Shown one piece after another: positions 18,113 through 27,805 of a stretch of 37,043 nt of DNA (position 1 is the first letter of the stretch; every line of letters begins with the position of its first letter). Position numbers and translations under genes: made by a program. Source of the stretch: an uncultured Bacteroidota bacterium (lineage in GTDB: Bacteria > Bacteroidota > Bacteroidia > Chitinophagales > Chitinophagaceae). A model generated the notes under the pieces. That model was not told where the DNA came from. It saw nothing but the letters and a program-made list of their open reading frames with translations, and ran no database searches. Location: assembly GCA_903927185.1 (NCBI GenBank), contig CAIYLW010000025.1, positions 1-37,043 on the forward strand. Reading direction: 5' to 3'.

Positions 18113-18164
18113 AAATAAAAAAAAAAAAGTACAAGAAGGAGGGGGGAATGCTAGATAAATATAA

Positions 18165-18172
18165 CAAAAATA
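18165..18172 (-). promoter_or_regulatory. Candidate Bacteroidota -7 box for the kelch-like gene
   Basis: On the minus strand the sequence is TATTTTTG, an exact match to the TAnnTTTG -7 consensus of Bacteroidota. It is 53 bp upstream of the ATG at 18112. No good -33 TTTG lies at the usual spacing, so support is limited. If real, it excludes the longer start at 18181. Confidence 0.35.
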
Positions 18173-18321
18173 AACATACATTAAACCGTCACATCCGATG
18201 CAAATATTATTAGCCCGTTCTCAAAACTTTGATAAGGTATCAGTGTGTTTCATCCGTTCACATAAAATTTGTGATTCCAAAATGCTTTTTGTATACATTT
18301 AAAGTACTCTAAATTCAAAGA

Positions 18322-20775
18322 ATGATTGCTTACAGAAGATTATTATTGTTAAGTATATTTTTTGTGACTTTTGGTAAATTAAGTGCTCAGACTTTGTTCA
18401 ACGACGTTGATACTATTGCTGGAGAGTTAATTAAGGCAATCCAAAAAGACAAATCTGAAAAAGTTATTGTACAAACAAATAAATGGTATTATACTGCCGG
18501 AGAAGATCTTTGGCTAAAAGCCTGGATCATCAATAATGTATCCAATAAATTTTATTCTCATAGTAAGAATTTATTTGTTGATATTGTAAATGAAAGAGAT
18601 ACCGCAATAGCTCAATTGCTATTGCATATTCCATCAGAACATACTGAAGGATATATAAGACTTTCCGATTCAATTCCTGAAGGACATTATTGGTTAAGGG
18701 CTTATACGAGTAGCATGTTAAAATCAAAACTGAATGCTATTTTTGTAAAACCACTTTATATTATAAATCCAAAATATGCTTCAAAACTTGGTATTGACAA
18801 TCGTACTTCTAATGGTAATGCTTCCATTAATAATGATACCATAGTTTCGTTTTACCCTGAAGGGGCTTCGGTTATTACTGGCATCAATTCAGTTTTTGGT
18901 GTTAAAGCGGTAAACCAAAATGGCCGCCCAATTGGCTTAAAGGGTTATGTAAAAGACAACACTGACAGTTCAGTAATTACATGGTTTAATACCGATCCTT
19001 ATACAGGGCTAGGTAAGTTTAGTTTTTATGTATGGAAAACCAAGAAATATACTTCCCATATTCAATTATTTAAAAAGACCTTAATTGATACATTACCAGA
19101 TAGCGACCCTTATGGAAGTCAAATTTCAATTAAGCAAGAATCTCCTATCAATTATAGAGTGGTAATATCTCAGGGCGATTCATTGTACAGAAATGGAATT
19201 GTTTCTTATTTGCTGGGCGTAAGCAAGGATAGTATTTGTTTTGCAGGAGTTGGAAAGGATATGTATGAATTAAATGTTCCAAAAAAATACTTTCCAGCTG
19301 GCGAAGCCAGGTTACTTCTTCTGAATAGCCAGAGAAAAATTTTGAGTGAACGAAGTATTTATATTACTAAGCCCGATGAAAATTTAAAAATCATCTCCGA
19401 TAAACAATATTATGCAGCACGCGAAAAAGTGACCATGCAATTATTGGTAGGCGACTCAGTTTCACATCCAGTATTTGCGGCCCTTTCCATGGCAATTACT
19501 GATGATAGTATTGTGAAAGATCCAATTTATGAAGATGGACCATTAGTTAACCTTACTGATACAAATGCAGCATTAAATGATTTGATCATGCTTACGAAGC
19601 AACCTATTTATGCTAGTAAAAGCATTGATAAAATAAATGATCAAATTGATCAAACTACTTATTCAACCAATAATGAAATAGAATTTGAGAACATAGAAGG
19701 CAAGGTTTTGAACAGAAAGAAAATCCCCGTTCCAAATCGTATCATAACACTTTACACCAATAAAAAGATTAATTTATTTGATACAGATACAACTAATTTA
19801 CAAGGTAAGTTTAGTTTTAAAATTCCTTTACATTACGACAGTATCCCATTTACTTTACAAGTAAGTAATTTAAATGGAAAAATATTAGATGAAAAAATTA
19901 TCATTGATCTACAATCAAAATTTCCAAACATTTCAACTCCCAAACAGTTAAAACATAAAATTACCCCACAACAAATTGCTCTGGTTGCAAAATTTCGAAA
20001 AGTTAAATTAGACAGTGCATTTGTAAGAACAGGAAAGGAATGGTTAAAAGATGTGATTGTAAAAACAACGATCAAAGCAAATAGTTATAATACAAGTAAG
20101 AGAATAAGTAATTTTTCAAAAGTAATTACGGGTGAAGAAATCCAAAAAATGACAAATTCGGATGCAAGTAATGCAATGCTAATGATACCTGGTCTTCATT
20201 TTAGAAATGGATTTTTAACTTTAGGAGGTATTACTTCTTTTAATGCCCCCTCCCCTAAGGATGAACCTTTATTGATAGTGGATGGTGTAATGACTGGAGG
20301 AAGTTTTGATCCTGGCTCAGATTCAGAAATGCATATTAATTCAAGTCCGCTTTTAGAAGAACTTTCTAAAATCCCTGCAGATATTATTGATTTTATTGAA
20401 GTGTTAAAAGGTCCAGAAGCTGCTTTTTATGGAACGAGGTCTTCCAATGGAGTAATCATTGTAAACACACACAGAGTTTCAAATTTCAGGAATCACCTGG
20501 AAAATTATGGTACTATTCAATACAATTCAAAGTCCTATCATTTAGTACCCAATTTTTCAGCACCTGACTATAATGATCTTTTTGTTAAATCAAGCGTAAT
20601 ACACGATAATAGATCTACTATCTATTGGAATGGCCACATATATACCAATTCTAAAGGCAAAGCAACTGTGAGCTTTTACACATCTGATAGTAAGAGCAAT
20701 TATACCGTTACTGTAACAGGCCTAACTGTGACCGGTGAATTAATAGACAAGCAAATAAAAATAGGCAGATTTTAG
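18322..20775 (+). CDS. Exported MG2-like protein with a TonB-receptor plug domain but no barrel
   Basis: This 817-residue protein has a signal peptide (1-22, ending LSAQ). The N-terminal part (about 40-150; KVIVQTNKWYYTAGEDLWLKAW) resembles the MG2-like beta sandwich of alpha-2-macroglobulin-type proteins. A carboxypeptidase-regulatory-like sandwich (about 450-530; NIEGKVLNRKKIPVPNRIITLY) follows. Then comes a TonB-receptor plug domain (about 595-715), with PGLHFRNGFLTLGG, PLLIVDGVM and IEVLKGPEAAFYGTRSSNGVIIV. Only about 95 residues remain after the plug, another sandwich-like segment, so there is no 22-strand barrel. Such proteins occur widely in Bacteroidota and may act as accessory surface or periplasmic factors. 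It is divergent from the kelch-like gene. A weak promoter-like TTTG (18268) and TACATTTA (18294) precede it. Confidence 0.85.
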   Translation: MIAYRRLLLLSIFFVTFGKLSAQTLFNDVDTIAGELIKAIQKDKSEKVIVQTNKWYYTAGEDLWLKAWIINNVSNKFYSHSKNLFVDIVNERDTAIAQLLLHIPSEHTEGYIRLSDSIPEGHYWLRAYTSSMLKSKLNAIFVKPLYIINPKYASKLGIDNRTSNGNASINNDTIVSFYPEGASVITGINSVFGVKAVNQNGRPIGLKGYVKDNTDSSVITWFNTDPYTGLGKFSFYVWKTKKYTSHIQLFKKTLIDTLPDSDPYGSQISIKQESPINYRVVISQGDSLYRNGIVSYLLGVSKDSICFAGVGKDMYELNVPKKYFPAGEARLLLLNSQRKILSERSIYITKPDENLKIISDKQYYAAREKVTMQLLVGDSVSHPVFAALSMAITDDSIVKDPIYEDGPLVNLTDTNAALNDLIMLTKQPIYASKSIDKINDQIDQTTYSTNNEIEFENIEGKVLNRKKIPVPNRIITLYTNKKINLFDTDTTNLQGKFSFKIPLHYDSIPFTLQVSNLNGKILDEKIIIDLQSKFPNISTPKQLKHKITPQQIALVAKFRKVKLDSAFVRTGKEWLKDVIVKTTIKANSYNTSKRISNFSKVITGEEIQKMTNSDASNAMLMIPGLHFRNGFLTLGGITSFNAPSPKDEPLLIVDGVMTGGSFDPGSDSEMHINSSPLLEELSKIPADIIDFIEVLKGPEAAFYGTRSSNGVIIVNTHRVSNFRNHLENYGTIQYNSKSYHLVPNFSAPDYNDLFVKSSVIHDNRSTIYWNGHIYTNSKGKATVSFYTSDSKSNYTVTVTGLTVTGELIDKQIKIGRF

Positions 20776-20826
20776 GTTTAACAAGTTAATTCAATGTACC
20801 CTCTATCCATATCTAATTTTAATAGA

Positions 20827-21528
20827 CTAATCCCCTTTCAAATTATATTTATTACCCATTAATATTGCACTGTTTAAATTGGGTTTAAACCAGGAAAGTA
20901 TTTTATCCATATCAGATTCCTTAATAGCCACACAACCTGCAGTAGGTCTGTAATTAGAATCTGCTAAATGAAAAAAAATGGCACTACCCTTTCCTTTGAT
21001 TACTGGATTTGTGTTGTACTCAATTACTGTGCAGTATTTATAATCAATACTTGCTAAATGTAAATATTCAAAAGAAGACGCACTCGTATTTCCTTTAATA
21101 TATTTATTATAATCTATATGATTAGGATCGTCTATCCATTTATCATCTTTAGTAGTTTGAATAAAAGGCAAACTAGTTTTTACTTTATTTTCATAAGTAA
21201 ATAATTGACCGAGATTGAATATTCCTGTTGGCGTCTTACCATCACCTTCCAGTTTTCTACCTGGCAATGCAAATCCATTTTTGCCTATACTTGCCAACAT
21301 CGCATGGAAATGCATTTTCCATTTATTATTCTTTTTCTCAAAAGCAAAAAGAATAGCTTTATTTGACGTATCATCGTTGTTAATTACTACCAATAATTGT
21401 TGGACTGTATCTAAATTTTGACTGTGATTTTCTACTATTTCAAATACCTCTTTTTTGTTTATTCCCAATGATTGACAAAAACAATACTGAGAAAATAAGA
21501 GTATAATTACCAAAAATAGATTTTTCAT
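20827..21528 (-). CDS. L,D-transpeptidase (YkuD-type) family protein, exported
   Basis: This 233-residue protein has a signal peptide (1-19, ending CFCQ). The YkuD-type catalytic motif is FFHLADSNYRPTAGCVAI with His187 and nucleophile Cys199, in the variant spacing and R-P-T-A-G-C form of the YkuD/ErfK subgroup. The substrate-side motif GDGKTPTGIFNLG (95-107) is also present. It probably makes or edits 3-3 crosslinks, or attaches proteins to peptidoglycan, in the periplasm. An internally deleted copy lies at 236-439. The gene converges on the plug protein gene with 51 bases between the stops. No terminator hairpin is visible. The enzyme class is sure; the exact substrate is not. Confidence 0.9.
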   Translation of the reverse strand: MKNLFLVIILLFSQYCFCQSLGINKKEVFEIVENHSQNLDTVQQLLVVINNDDTSNKAILFAFEKKNNKWKMHFHAMLASIGKNGFALPGRKLEGDGKTPTGIFNLGQLFTYENKVKTSLPFIQTTKDDKWIDDPNHIDYNKYIKGNTSASSFEYLHLASIDYKYCTVIEYNTNPVIKGKGSAIFFHLADSNYRPTAGCVAIKESDMDKILSWFKPNLNSAILMGNKYNLKGD

Positions 21529-21850
21529 AATTTAAATGTGTCCTTTGAAAATTAAAGATACTCTTTCTGTATTTTAGTTTTATTGGTCAGGTAAAGCGGC
21601 AACTTAAAGTTGATAAAAGTTAGAAATACTTTTGAAACATCTACCTCAAAGAGAATTGTGTTCTTGATAAGAATCTAATCAAAGGAACTATTAATTGGCT
21701 AAAAAAGCTAATAAAAAGGGGGATTTCAAACCTGGTAATTGAAAATGCTGCACTTTCTTAATGAATTAATACATATCGTTCAAGAATTGTTTAAATTTAA
21801 AAGAACTTTCAAAAATCAATCTCTAATTGCCACTTAAAAAAATAAATAAA
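21529..21850. other. 322-bp divergent intergenic region
   Basis: It must hold the promoters of the L,D-transpeptidase gene (minus) and the PIG-L gene (plus). It is AT-rich with short A and T runs. I found no exact TAnnTTTG box, no strong hairpin and no coding remnant. Confidence 0.4.
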
Positions 21851-22744
21851 ATGAAAAAAATCTTAAAAATAGTAATCTTCTTTTGGATCTTAATTCCTTT
21901 TCACTATTCTCATTTATATGCTCAAAAACTAAGTGAAAAAACTAGAATAATTGTAATAGGAGCTCACCCAGACGATTGCGATAATGAAGCAGGTGCCACA
22001 GCCGCCTTATTTGCAAGTATGGGATATGCGGTAAAATTTGTAGCCGTAACCAATGGAGATGCAGGTCATCAAACACAAAAGGGAAAAGAATTAGCAGCAC
22101 GCAGATATGCAGAAACCCAGGAAGTTGCAAAACGATTGGGCGTTACCTATGACGTTTTAGACAATCACGATGGATTGTTATTACCAACCTTAGAAGTTCG
22201 CTTACAAATTATAAAAAAGATCAGAGAATGGAATGCCGACGTAGTTATTGCACCAAGACCCAATGATTATCATCCAGACCATCGTTATACTGGCGTCCTG
22301 GTTCAAGATGCTGCCTATATGGTAGAAGTACCAAATGTTGCCCCAGAAGTTCCACCACTAAGAAAAACACCAGTCTTTTTATACGCACAAGATCATTTTC
22401 AAAGACCCAATCCATTTAGACCAGATATTGTAGTGGATGTAACCACCACATTTGAAAAAAAGCTTTTAGCTTTTGATGCACATGTATCCCAGTTCTATGA
22501 GTGGATGCCTTGGATTGGGAGGTATGAAAATCAAGTTCCAAAAGGCAAAGCTGAACGTTTACAATGGTTGACAAAAATGTATAACGAACCAATCAAAGCT
22601 AATATTAGAGCAGCTATGGTAAAATGGTATGGCTCTCAAAAGGCCGCCAATGCAAAGCACGCGGAAGCTTTTGAAATTTGTGAATATGGCGCACAACCTA
22701 ATGAAATTGAAATTAGAAGATTGTTTCCTATGCTTGTTAAATAA
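21851..22744 (+). CDS. Exported PIG-L/LmbE-family deacetylase
   Basis: From ATG 21851 the protein has 297 residues with a signal peptide (1-25, MKKILKIV... HLYAQ). An upstream in-frame TTG at 21827 is less likely because it would bury the signal peptide. The zinc-binding motifs of the family are present: A-H-P-D-D at 38-42 (His39, Asp42) and H-P-D-H-R at 141-145 (His144), with the GDAGHQ loop near 69-74. These enzymes remove acetyl groups from N-acetylglucosamine-type or related small conjugates. The periplasmic location suggests a glycan or glycoconjugate substrate. The broken CBM9-like gene starts 40 bases downstream on the same strand and was probably cotranscribed. Confidence 0.9.
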   Translation: MKKILKIVIFFWILIPFHYSHLYAQKLSEKTRIIVIGAHPDDCDNEAGATAALFASMGYAVKFVAVTNGDAGHQTQKGKELAARRYAETQEVAKRLGVTYDVLDNHDGLLLPTLEVRLQIIKKIREWNADVVIAPRPNDYHPDHRYTGVLVQDAAYMVEVPNVAPEVPPLRKTPVFLYAQDHFQRPNPFRPDIVVDVTTTFEKKLLAFDAHVSQFYEWMPWIGRYENQVPKGKAERLQWLTKMYNEPIKANIRAAMVKWYGSQKAANAKHAEAFEICEYGAQPNEIEIRRLFPMLVK

Positions 22745-22784
22745 AGTTTTATTCAATTAAAATGCTTGTATGTTGAATAAAATC

Positions 22785-23483
22785 ATGTTTAAGTGGGTGT
22801 GTATTTTTAGTTTTATTTATGCCAATAATTTAAGTGCTCAAACAATTGATATTGCACCCATCACTATAAAAAAAACAAAAGATTTTATCGTAACTGGTTA
22901 AGGAGACGCCGCTAATTGGGATAGTTGTGCTTTTATAACTTTAATTCAAAAACAGCCACATAGTCTAAGTTATAATAGCAAGTTTAAGATTTTATATTCC
23001 AATACGGGGATTTACTGTTTATATGTTTCTGAAGATGCAAAAATTACGGCTACCCTTAAAGAAGATTTTGCAGATTTATACAATGAAGATGTGGTAGAAG
23101 CATTTTTTTGGCCAGATGAAAATTCAGCTATTTATTTTGAATATGAGTTATCTCCATGGAATTTTGAATTACCAATTTTAGTACCAAACAATAAAGGCAC
23201 TTTTTTAGGATGGCGCCCATGGCATTATGAAAATGAGCGTAAAACAAGACATGCAACGTCAATACAAAAAAGAGGAGACACCATACAATCGTGGACGGCA
23301 GAATTTTTTATACCCTATACTTTATTAAAACCATTACAAAAAGTACCTCCCACTTCTGGAATGAAATGGCGCGCTAATTTTTACAGAATAGATTATGATC
23401 ATGGAAATAATTATTGGTATTGGAAACCAATAAAAACAAATTTTCATGATTACGAAAAATTTGGAACTATTATTTTTGAATAA
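22785..23483 (+). pseudogene. CBM9-like carbohydrate-binding protein broken by one stop codon
   Basis: A continuous frame runs from ATG 22785 (signal peptide ending NLSAQ) to TAA 23481-23483 and is broken only by TAA at 22899-22901 (codon 39). The surrounding codons read V-T-G-stop-G-D-A-A-N-W. Family 9-like binding proteins commonly have G-K-G-D here, so a single A-to-T change of a lysine codon AAA explains it. The rest (about 195 residues; D-V-V-E-A-F-F-W-P-D-E, F-L-G-W-R-P-W-H-Y-E, W-R-A-N-F-Y-R) is well preserved. The inactivation is therefore recent, or it is a sequencing error. It would bind sugars at the cell surface next to the PIG-L enzyme. Restart at a later ATG would lack the signal peptide. 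Confidence 0.8.
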
Positions 23484-23571
23484 TTTATTTCTATAGCATG
23501 ACTCACGTAAATTTCATTTCTTTTTTATTTTTTTCACTGTCTAAATAATGAATTCAGAAGCAACTCCTTCC

Positions 23572-25185
23572 TTATCTCATTTCACCTGAAATAGGTTTAG
23601 ATGCGACTGAAACATTACTATATTGCATATCCACAGATATCTTTTTACCATCAAATTTGCACGTAATCTTTTCACTGTGTGGACTTTCTATATACCGTAA
23701 AGTCAATTCCAAAGTATTTTCATCCTTCCAGGAATAAGAACCAAAAACTTTTTCGGGAGGGAAACCAACATTTTGGGCATTGACTGATTTGAATAAGTTT
23801 GGCCTTAGAAGACTAGTTTCGCCACTTACCCATTTACTCGCTCCAAAAGTTAGTTTATAATTTATATTCCCAGATTTTAAAGTAACGCGGCAGGTATCTT
23901 CCTTGAAACCGAAAGATAAATTTTCGAAATTCAGATTGTTTGAATTGAAAGTGTACACATTATTTGAAACTTGGGATGCAATGCTTGAATGAACTCCTTT
24001 AGTGGGCAAAGGCAGGGCCAAAGATGACAATCTTTTTTCTAGTTTGTTCGACATGGAAATATCCTCTGGAAATTTTCCATCTTTAAAAGCCGGCAGTAAA
24101 TATTTCCATACCAAATTGATCTCATTCTGCATGTCTTGAGTTTCGGCTTGAATGGCAATTACTGCATCTTTGTCCGGCATAACAATAATGTATTGGCCAT
24201 ATGCTCCATCTGCTCTGAAAGCATTGTTCCGGCAACGCCAAAACTGGTAGCAGTAACCCTGCATCCAATCATTTGAATCTTTTTTTGATTTAGGTGCATC
24301 GGGAGCCTGATCAATCTTGAAAGTAGTTGCCTCTTCAACCCATCCATTTGGAAGAATTTGCTTCCCATTCCACTTTCCCTTTTGTAAATAGAGTTGTCCG
24401 AATTTAGCCATGTCTTCGGTTTTTACCCTCAACCCCCACCCTCCGGTATTAATTCCGTGAGGATCTATTTCCCAGTCAATACCTTCAATATTAAGTGGTT
24501 CGAATAACCTAGGCTTAAGATAGTCAATTACTTTCTCCCCCGTTACTTTCTGTACAATAGCAGAAAGCATATAGGAGGCCAATGAATTATATAGAAATTT
24601 TGTTCCAGGCTTATTAACAACAGGAAGGGCAAGGAAAGATTTTACCCAGTTGCTGTCTTTAATTATCATGAATGTTGGATCGAGATCCTGTCCAACAGTC
24701 ATAGTAAGCAAATCTTTTACTTTCATTTCTGCCAGGAAGGGACTAATACTATCTGGCAACTCCTTAGGAAAAAATGAAATTACCTTATCGTTGACAGTCA
24801 GCAATTTTTCACTTATCGCAAAACCTACTGCAGTGGAAGTAAAACTTTTACTCGTGGAATAAAGTGTCTGTTTAAGCTTCGGTTCATAAGGAGACCACCA
24901 TCCTTCTGTAATTACTTTGCCATGGCGCAGAATTACAATACTGTGAAACTCATTCCTGCTTGTTGCTACTGAATCAAGAAAAGTAAGTATGTCCTCGGAA
25001 GAAACGCCCTCCATTTCAGGAACACTATGCAAAAAAATGGCACCCGTTTGAATAGTTTGAGCATTCTTGCAGCCTGTATGGAGAAATAGTAGTAAAATTC
25101 CCTTAACTAATGAATTTCTAAGATTTTTGTTCACTTCAATAAAATTATTTGAGGAAGATATTGAAATTAAATTAGAATTATCCAT
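23572..25185 (-). CDS. Class C beta-lactamase-fold serine hydrolase, lipoprotein
   Basis: This 537-residue protein (ATG 25185) has the serine-active beta-lactamase/D-Ala-D-Ala carboxypeptidase fold: S-T-S-K at 110-113 (nucleophile Ser110, Lys113), Y-N-S at 199-201, and the third motif region D-G-A-Y-G-Q-Y at 326-332. A C-terminal beta-rich domain covers about 400-537. Such proteins act as esterases, peptidases or amidases in the periplasm. A lipobox (LFLHTGC, Cys39) is preceded by an unusually long N-region. A GTG start at 25134 would give a normal lipoprotein signal (NKNLRNSLVKGILLLFLHTGC), so the true start may be there. Its stop faces the CBM9-like pseudogene. Confidence 0.88.
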   Translation of the reverse strand: MDNSNLISISSSNNFIEVNKNLRNSLVKGILLLFLHTGCKNAQTIQTGAIFLHSVPEMEGVSSEDILTFLDSVATSRNEFHSIVILRHGKVITEGWWSPYEPKLKQTLYSTSKSFTSTAVGFAISEKLLTVNDKVISFFPKELPDSISPFLAEMKVKDLLTMTVGQDLDPTFMIIKDSNWVKSFLALPVVNKPGTKFLYNSLASYMLSAIVQKVTGEKVIDYLKPRLFEPLNIEGIDWEIDPHGINTGGWGLRVKTEDMAKFGQLYLQKGKWNGKQILPNGWVEEATTFKIDQAPDAPKSKKDSNDWMQGYCYQFWRCRNNAFRADGAYGQYIIVMPDKDAVIAIQAETQDMQNEINLVWKYLLPAFKDGKFPEDISMSNKLEKRLSSLALPLPTKGVHSSIASQVSNNVYTFNSNNLNFENLSFGFKEDTCRVTLKSGNINYKLTFGASKWVSGETSLLRPNLFKSVNAQNVGFPPEKVFGSYSWKDENTLELTLRYIESPHSEKITCKFDGKKISVDMQYSNVSVASKPISGEMR

Positions 25186-25376
25186 TCAATTATCATAGAT
25201 AAATAAAGCTTTCTATGTACAAAATATATTAAGCAATTTGTGCTCAAAAAAAACACTTGTTTGTATCGTCACTCAGCAAAAAATGGATGTATAATTTTAA
25301 CTTCTCTAAATAGAAAATGTTGGAACTTCCTGTTAACAATCAGGAATTGAATATTATTATTAATGAATGAAATAAA

Positions 25377-26324
25377 CTATTTATTCATCCAACTTACTTT
25401 AAGAACTGTATGATGTTCTTTGCCGATAATTTCTTTATATAAATCTGGTCTTCTGGCATTTAAGTATCTGGTGCCTCCTGCTTTTTCTATATTAGAATGA
25501 ATTAATTCTGCTGAAACATAAGAGTCATCAAATGTTCTACATTCTGCTATAATATCACCAAAAGGATCAATAATCATGGAGCATCCATTTTTTAATTGAT
25601 CATCATCCAACCCAATCGGATTAGAGAAAATTGCATATACGGCATTGTCATAAGCTCTTGCGGGTAGCCACTTCATTAACCAAGCTCGGCCTTTTAAACT
25701 ATCAAATTCATTTCTAAGTGTAAGGGGGTCATTATGGCGATTATACCATAATTCCGGATCAACAAATCCTGCACCCGGCCTTGTAGAAGGAGTACACATT
25801 GTTACATGCGGCATAAAAATTATTTCGGCTCCTAATAGTTTTGTGGCCCTAACATTTTCAATAATATTATTGTCATAGCAAATGAGAATGCTACATTTCC
25901 ATCCTTTTAAATCAAAAATGCAATATTCATTTCCTGCACTAATATATTTATTAATAAAAGGACTTAATTTTCTATATTTTGCAATAAGCCCATTTCCGTC
26001 AACACATACATGAGCTTTGAAAATATTATCATCTTTATCTTTTTCAAATAAGCCTGCTAATAAAATGATTTTATATTTTTTTGCTATACTAATTAATGAT
26101 TTAATAGACTCTCCTTCAGGAATACTTTCGGCTACTGCTAAAAATTCTTCTTTTGTTAATTTAGAAGCAAACGTATAACCAGTGATGGAACATTCATGAA
26201 ATGAAAGCACTTCTATTCCTTCCAAAGATGCTTTCCTGGCTATTTCATCTATAACTGAGAGGTTATAAGCTTTGTTACCACTCTTATTCTCAAATTGAGC
26301 GGTGGCTATTTTTATAGGGTTCAT
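25377..26324 (-). CDS. Nitrilase-superfamily carbon-nitrogen hydrolase
   Basis: This 315-residue cytoplasmic enzyme has the complete catalytic triad of the nitrilase superfamily: Glu44 in FHECSITGY, Lys119 in KYRKLSP and Cys149 in ILICYDN. The length and the Gly-rich GLFEKDKDD turn are typical of amidases, N-carbamoyl hydrolases and beta-ureidopropionase relatives. A C-terminal extension (about 280-315) is short. It cleaves a C-N bond in an amide or carbamoyl compound; the substrate is unknown. It lies 96 bases downstream of the gene at 26421 and could share its transcript. No signal peptide is seen. Confidence 0.9.
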   Translation of the reverse strand: MNPIKIATAQFENKSGNKAYNLSVIDEIARKASLEGIEVLSFHECSITGYTFASKLTKEEFLAVAESIPEGESIKSLISIAKKYKIILLAGLFEKDKDDNIFKAHVCVDGNGLIAKYRKLSPFINKYISAGNEYCIFDLKGWKCSILICYDNNIIENVRATKLLGAEIIFMPHVTMCTPSTRPGAGFVDPELWYNRHNDPLTLRNEFDSLKGRAWLMKWLPARAYDNAVYAIFSNPIGLDDDQLKNGCSMIIDPFGDIIAECRTFDDSYVSAELIHSNIEKAGGTRYLNARRPDLYKEIIGKEHHTVLKVSWMNK

Positions 26325-26420
26325 GGTTATTAAAATTAATAATACAATATAACAACATACATCCGATACTCCTTTGCTTATATTCAGCTTACTAATTTCT
26401 CAATAAGATATTCTAACTTT

Positions 26421-27713
26421 TTATTTTTTCTTGAAATGAATAGTATATTCAGAAATATAAACAGAAGTGTCTTTAGTTTGATCTTTATAAAAGAGTCTTG
26501 CCTGTGCACCTAATTGTAAAGAAGTATATTTCAATTTAGTAGCATTGGTATCTCCAATAGGTTGTAAAGAGGGGTACCAGATTGTGTGTCCTGGTTTACA
26601 CAGAATTAATTTAGGAGTTGTCCAATCTTGGGAATTACTTTCCTCTAAAACAGTATGTGTATTGAATGAAACATAAATACTGGTTCCTTTCCAAGAAGGC
26701 CCTTCCGATTTTGCCATTAACATGACCCAGGCTTTTAAATAATGATTCCAACTTACAGAAGGCCCCCAATAATATTTACTGCTACTATCGGAACTTGGTC
26801 CACCCCCATTTGCTTTAAAAGTTTGTATACTTTGAATAGGACTGCCAATGCCATCATAGTTAACTTGAAAACTTTTGCCATCAAATCTTTTAGCCTTTCC
26901 TGCAGGATTATCCAGATCGCTCAATTTAATTCTCGCCATACTAATGCATTGACCAGCTTGTTCTTTTTCAGGACTATATGTTTTGGGATCATAGCTGCCG
27001 GGATAACCATATTCGCCATAAAATATATATAAATAATCGCCACTAGCAACCGCAGAAGGATCGCCTACACCGCCTGCAAAAGTCACAGAATTATTATGGG
27101 GCTTTAAAATCATTCTTTCTTGATTGTCTTCTAAAACAATCCCTTTATTTTCCCAACTATAACCACCATTGGTTGATTTCATAATTCCAATTCTACAAAC
27201 AGCGGCTGGTGTTTTAGAACCAGTTAAACCTTGTGGCCAATTTTTATCAATATATCCTTTACCTGTTGTATTATTAAAAGGAAAAGTCAGGGGATAATTT
27301 TCATTATGGTATAATGCATATAAAATTTTTCCACTAGCATCTTTCTTATCCTGGTAAACTGTTTCAAACCAAACTGCACCATGTAAACCCGCTTCGGTAG
27401 GCTTTACATTCAAGGGCATCACAGGGGCTTTAAATGCTTCATATTTTTTATTAAAAACTTCTTCGGCATTTTTACCAGAAGCAAATTTTAATTCATTTGA
27501 ATAACCCCATAATGGATCTTCTCCAAATTTGCCAGGAAAAATTCTAAATGTATCGCCCACCCATACTTCAGCCATATTACAATCTACAAAAGACTTAAAA
27601 TAAATTGTAGGTGCTTTTTTTAATTCGAAATCCACTTCACGTTTGATTTCTTGTTGAGTACACATTGTACATAGGGGTAAAACTAACCACATGAATTTGA
27701 AGAATTTGCTCAT
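26421..27713 (-). CDS. Exported propeller-type, possibly glycosidase-like, lipoprotein
   Basis: This 430-residue protein begins with a signal sequence (MSKFFKFMWLVLPLCTMC; Cys15 or Cys18 could be lipidated). The mature part has repeated W/G-rich beta segments: GLHGAVWFETVYQD, LYALYHNENYP, GGVGDPSAVASGDYLYIFYGEYG, YYWGPSVSWNHYLKAWVMLMA and HTIWYPSLQP. The pattern fits five-bladed propeller glycosidase-like families (GH43/GH117-like or the DUF4185 group). I cannot pick the acid and base residues with confidence. It is upstream of and probably cotranscribed with the nitrilase-like gene. Placement next to fucosidase and CBM-type genes elsewhere in the window suits a glycan role, but that is inference. 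Confidence 0.6.
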   Translation of the reverse strand: MSKFFKFMWLVLPLCTMCTQQEIKREVDFELKKAPTIYFKSFVDCNMAEVWVGDTFRIFPGKFGEDPLWGYSNELKFASGKNAEEVFNKKYEAFKAPVMPLNVKPTEAGLHGAVWFETVYQDKKDASGKILYALYHNENYPLTFPFNNTTGKGYIDKNWPQGLTGSKTPAAVCRIGIMKSTNGGYSWENKGIVLEDNQERMILKPHNNSVTFAGGVGDPSAVASGDYLYIFYGEYGYPGSYDPKTYSPEKEQAGQCISMARIKLSDLDNPAGKAKRFDGKSFQVNYDGIGSPIQSIQTFKANGGGPSSDSSSKYYWGPSVSWNHYLKAWVMLMAKSEGPSWKGTSIYVSFNTHTVLEESNSQDWTTPKLILCKPGHTIWYPSLQPIGDTNATKLKYTSLQLGAQARLFYKDQTKDTSVYISEYTIHFKKK

Positions 27714-27805
27714 ATATTTCTTTCAGGCAAGGTAATTTACCAAATAAGTTTTATTTCTATCATAGAGTCAAGCTTTATTAAATAATAAGATTAAATCAGT
27801 AGATA

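Noticed and set aside
25327..25346. TTCCTG...CAGGAA hairpin downstream of the nitrilase-like gene
   Set aside because: Only a 6-bp stem and no T-run on the minus strand.
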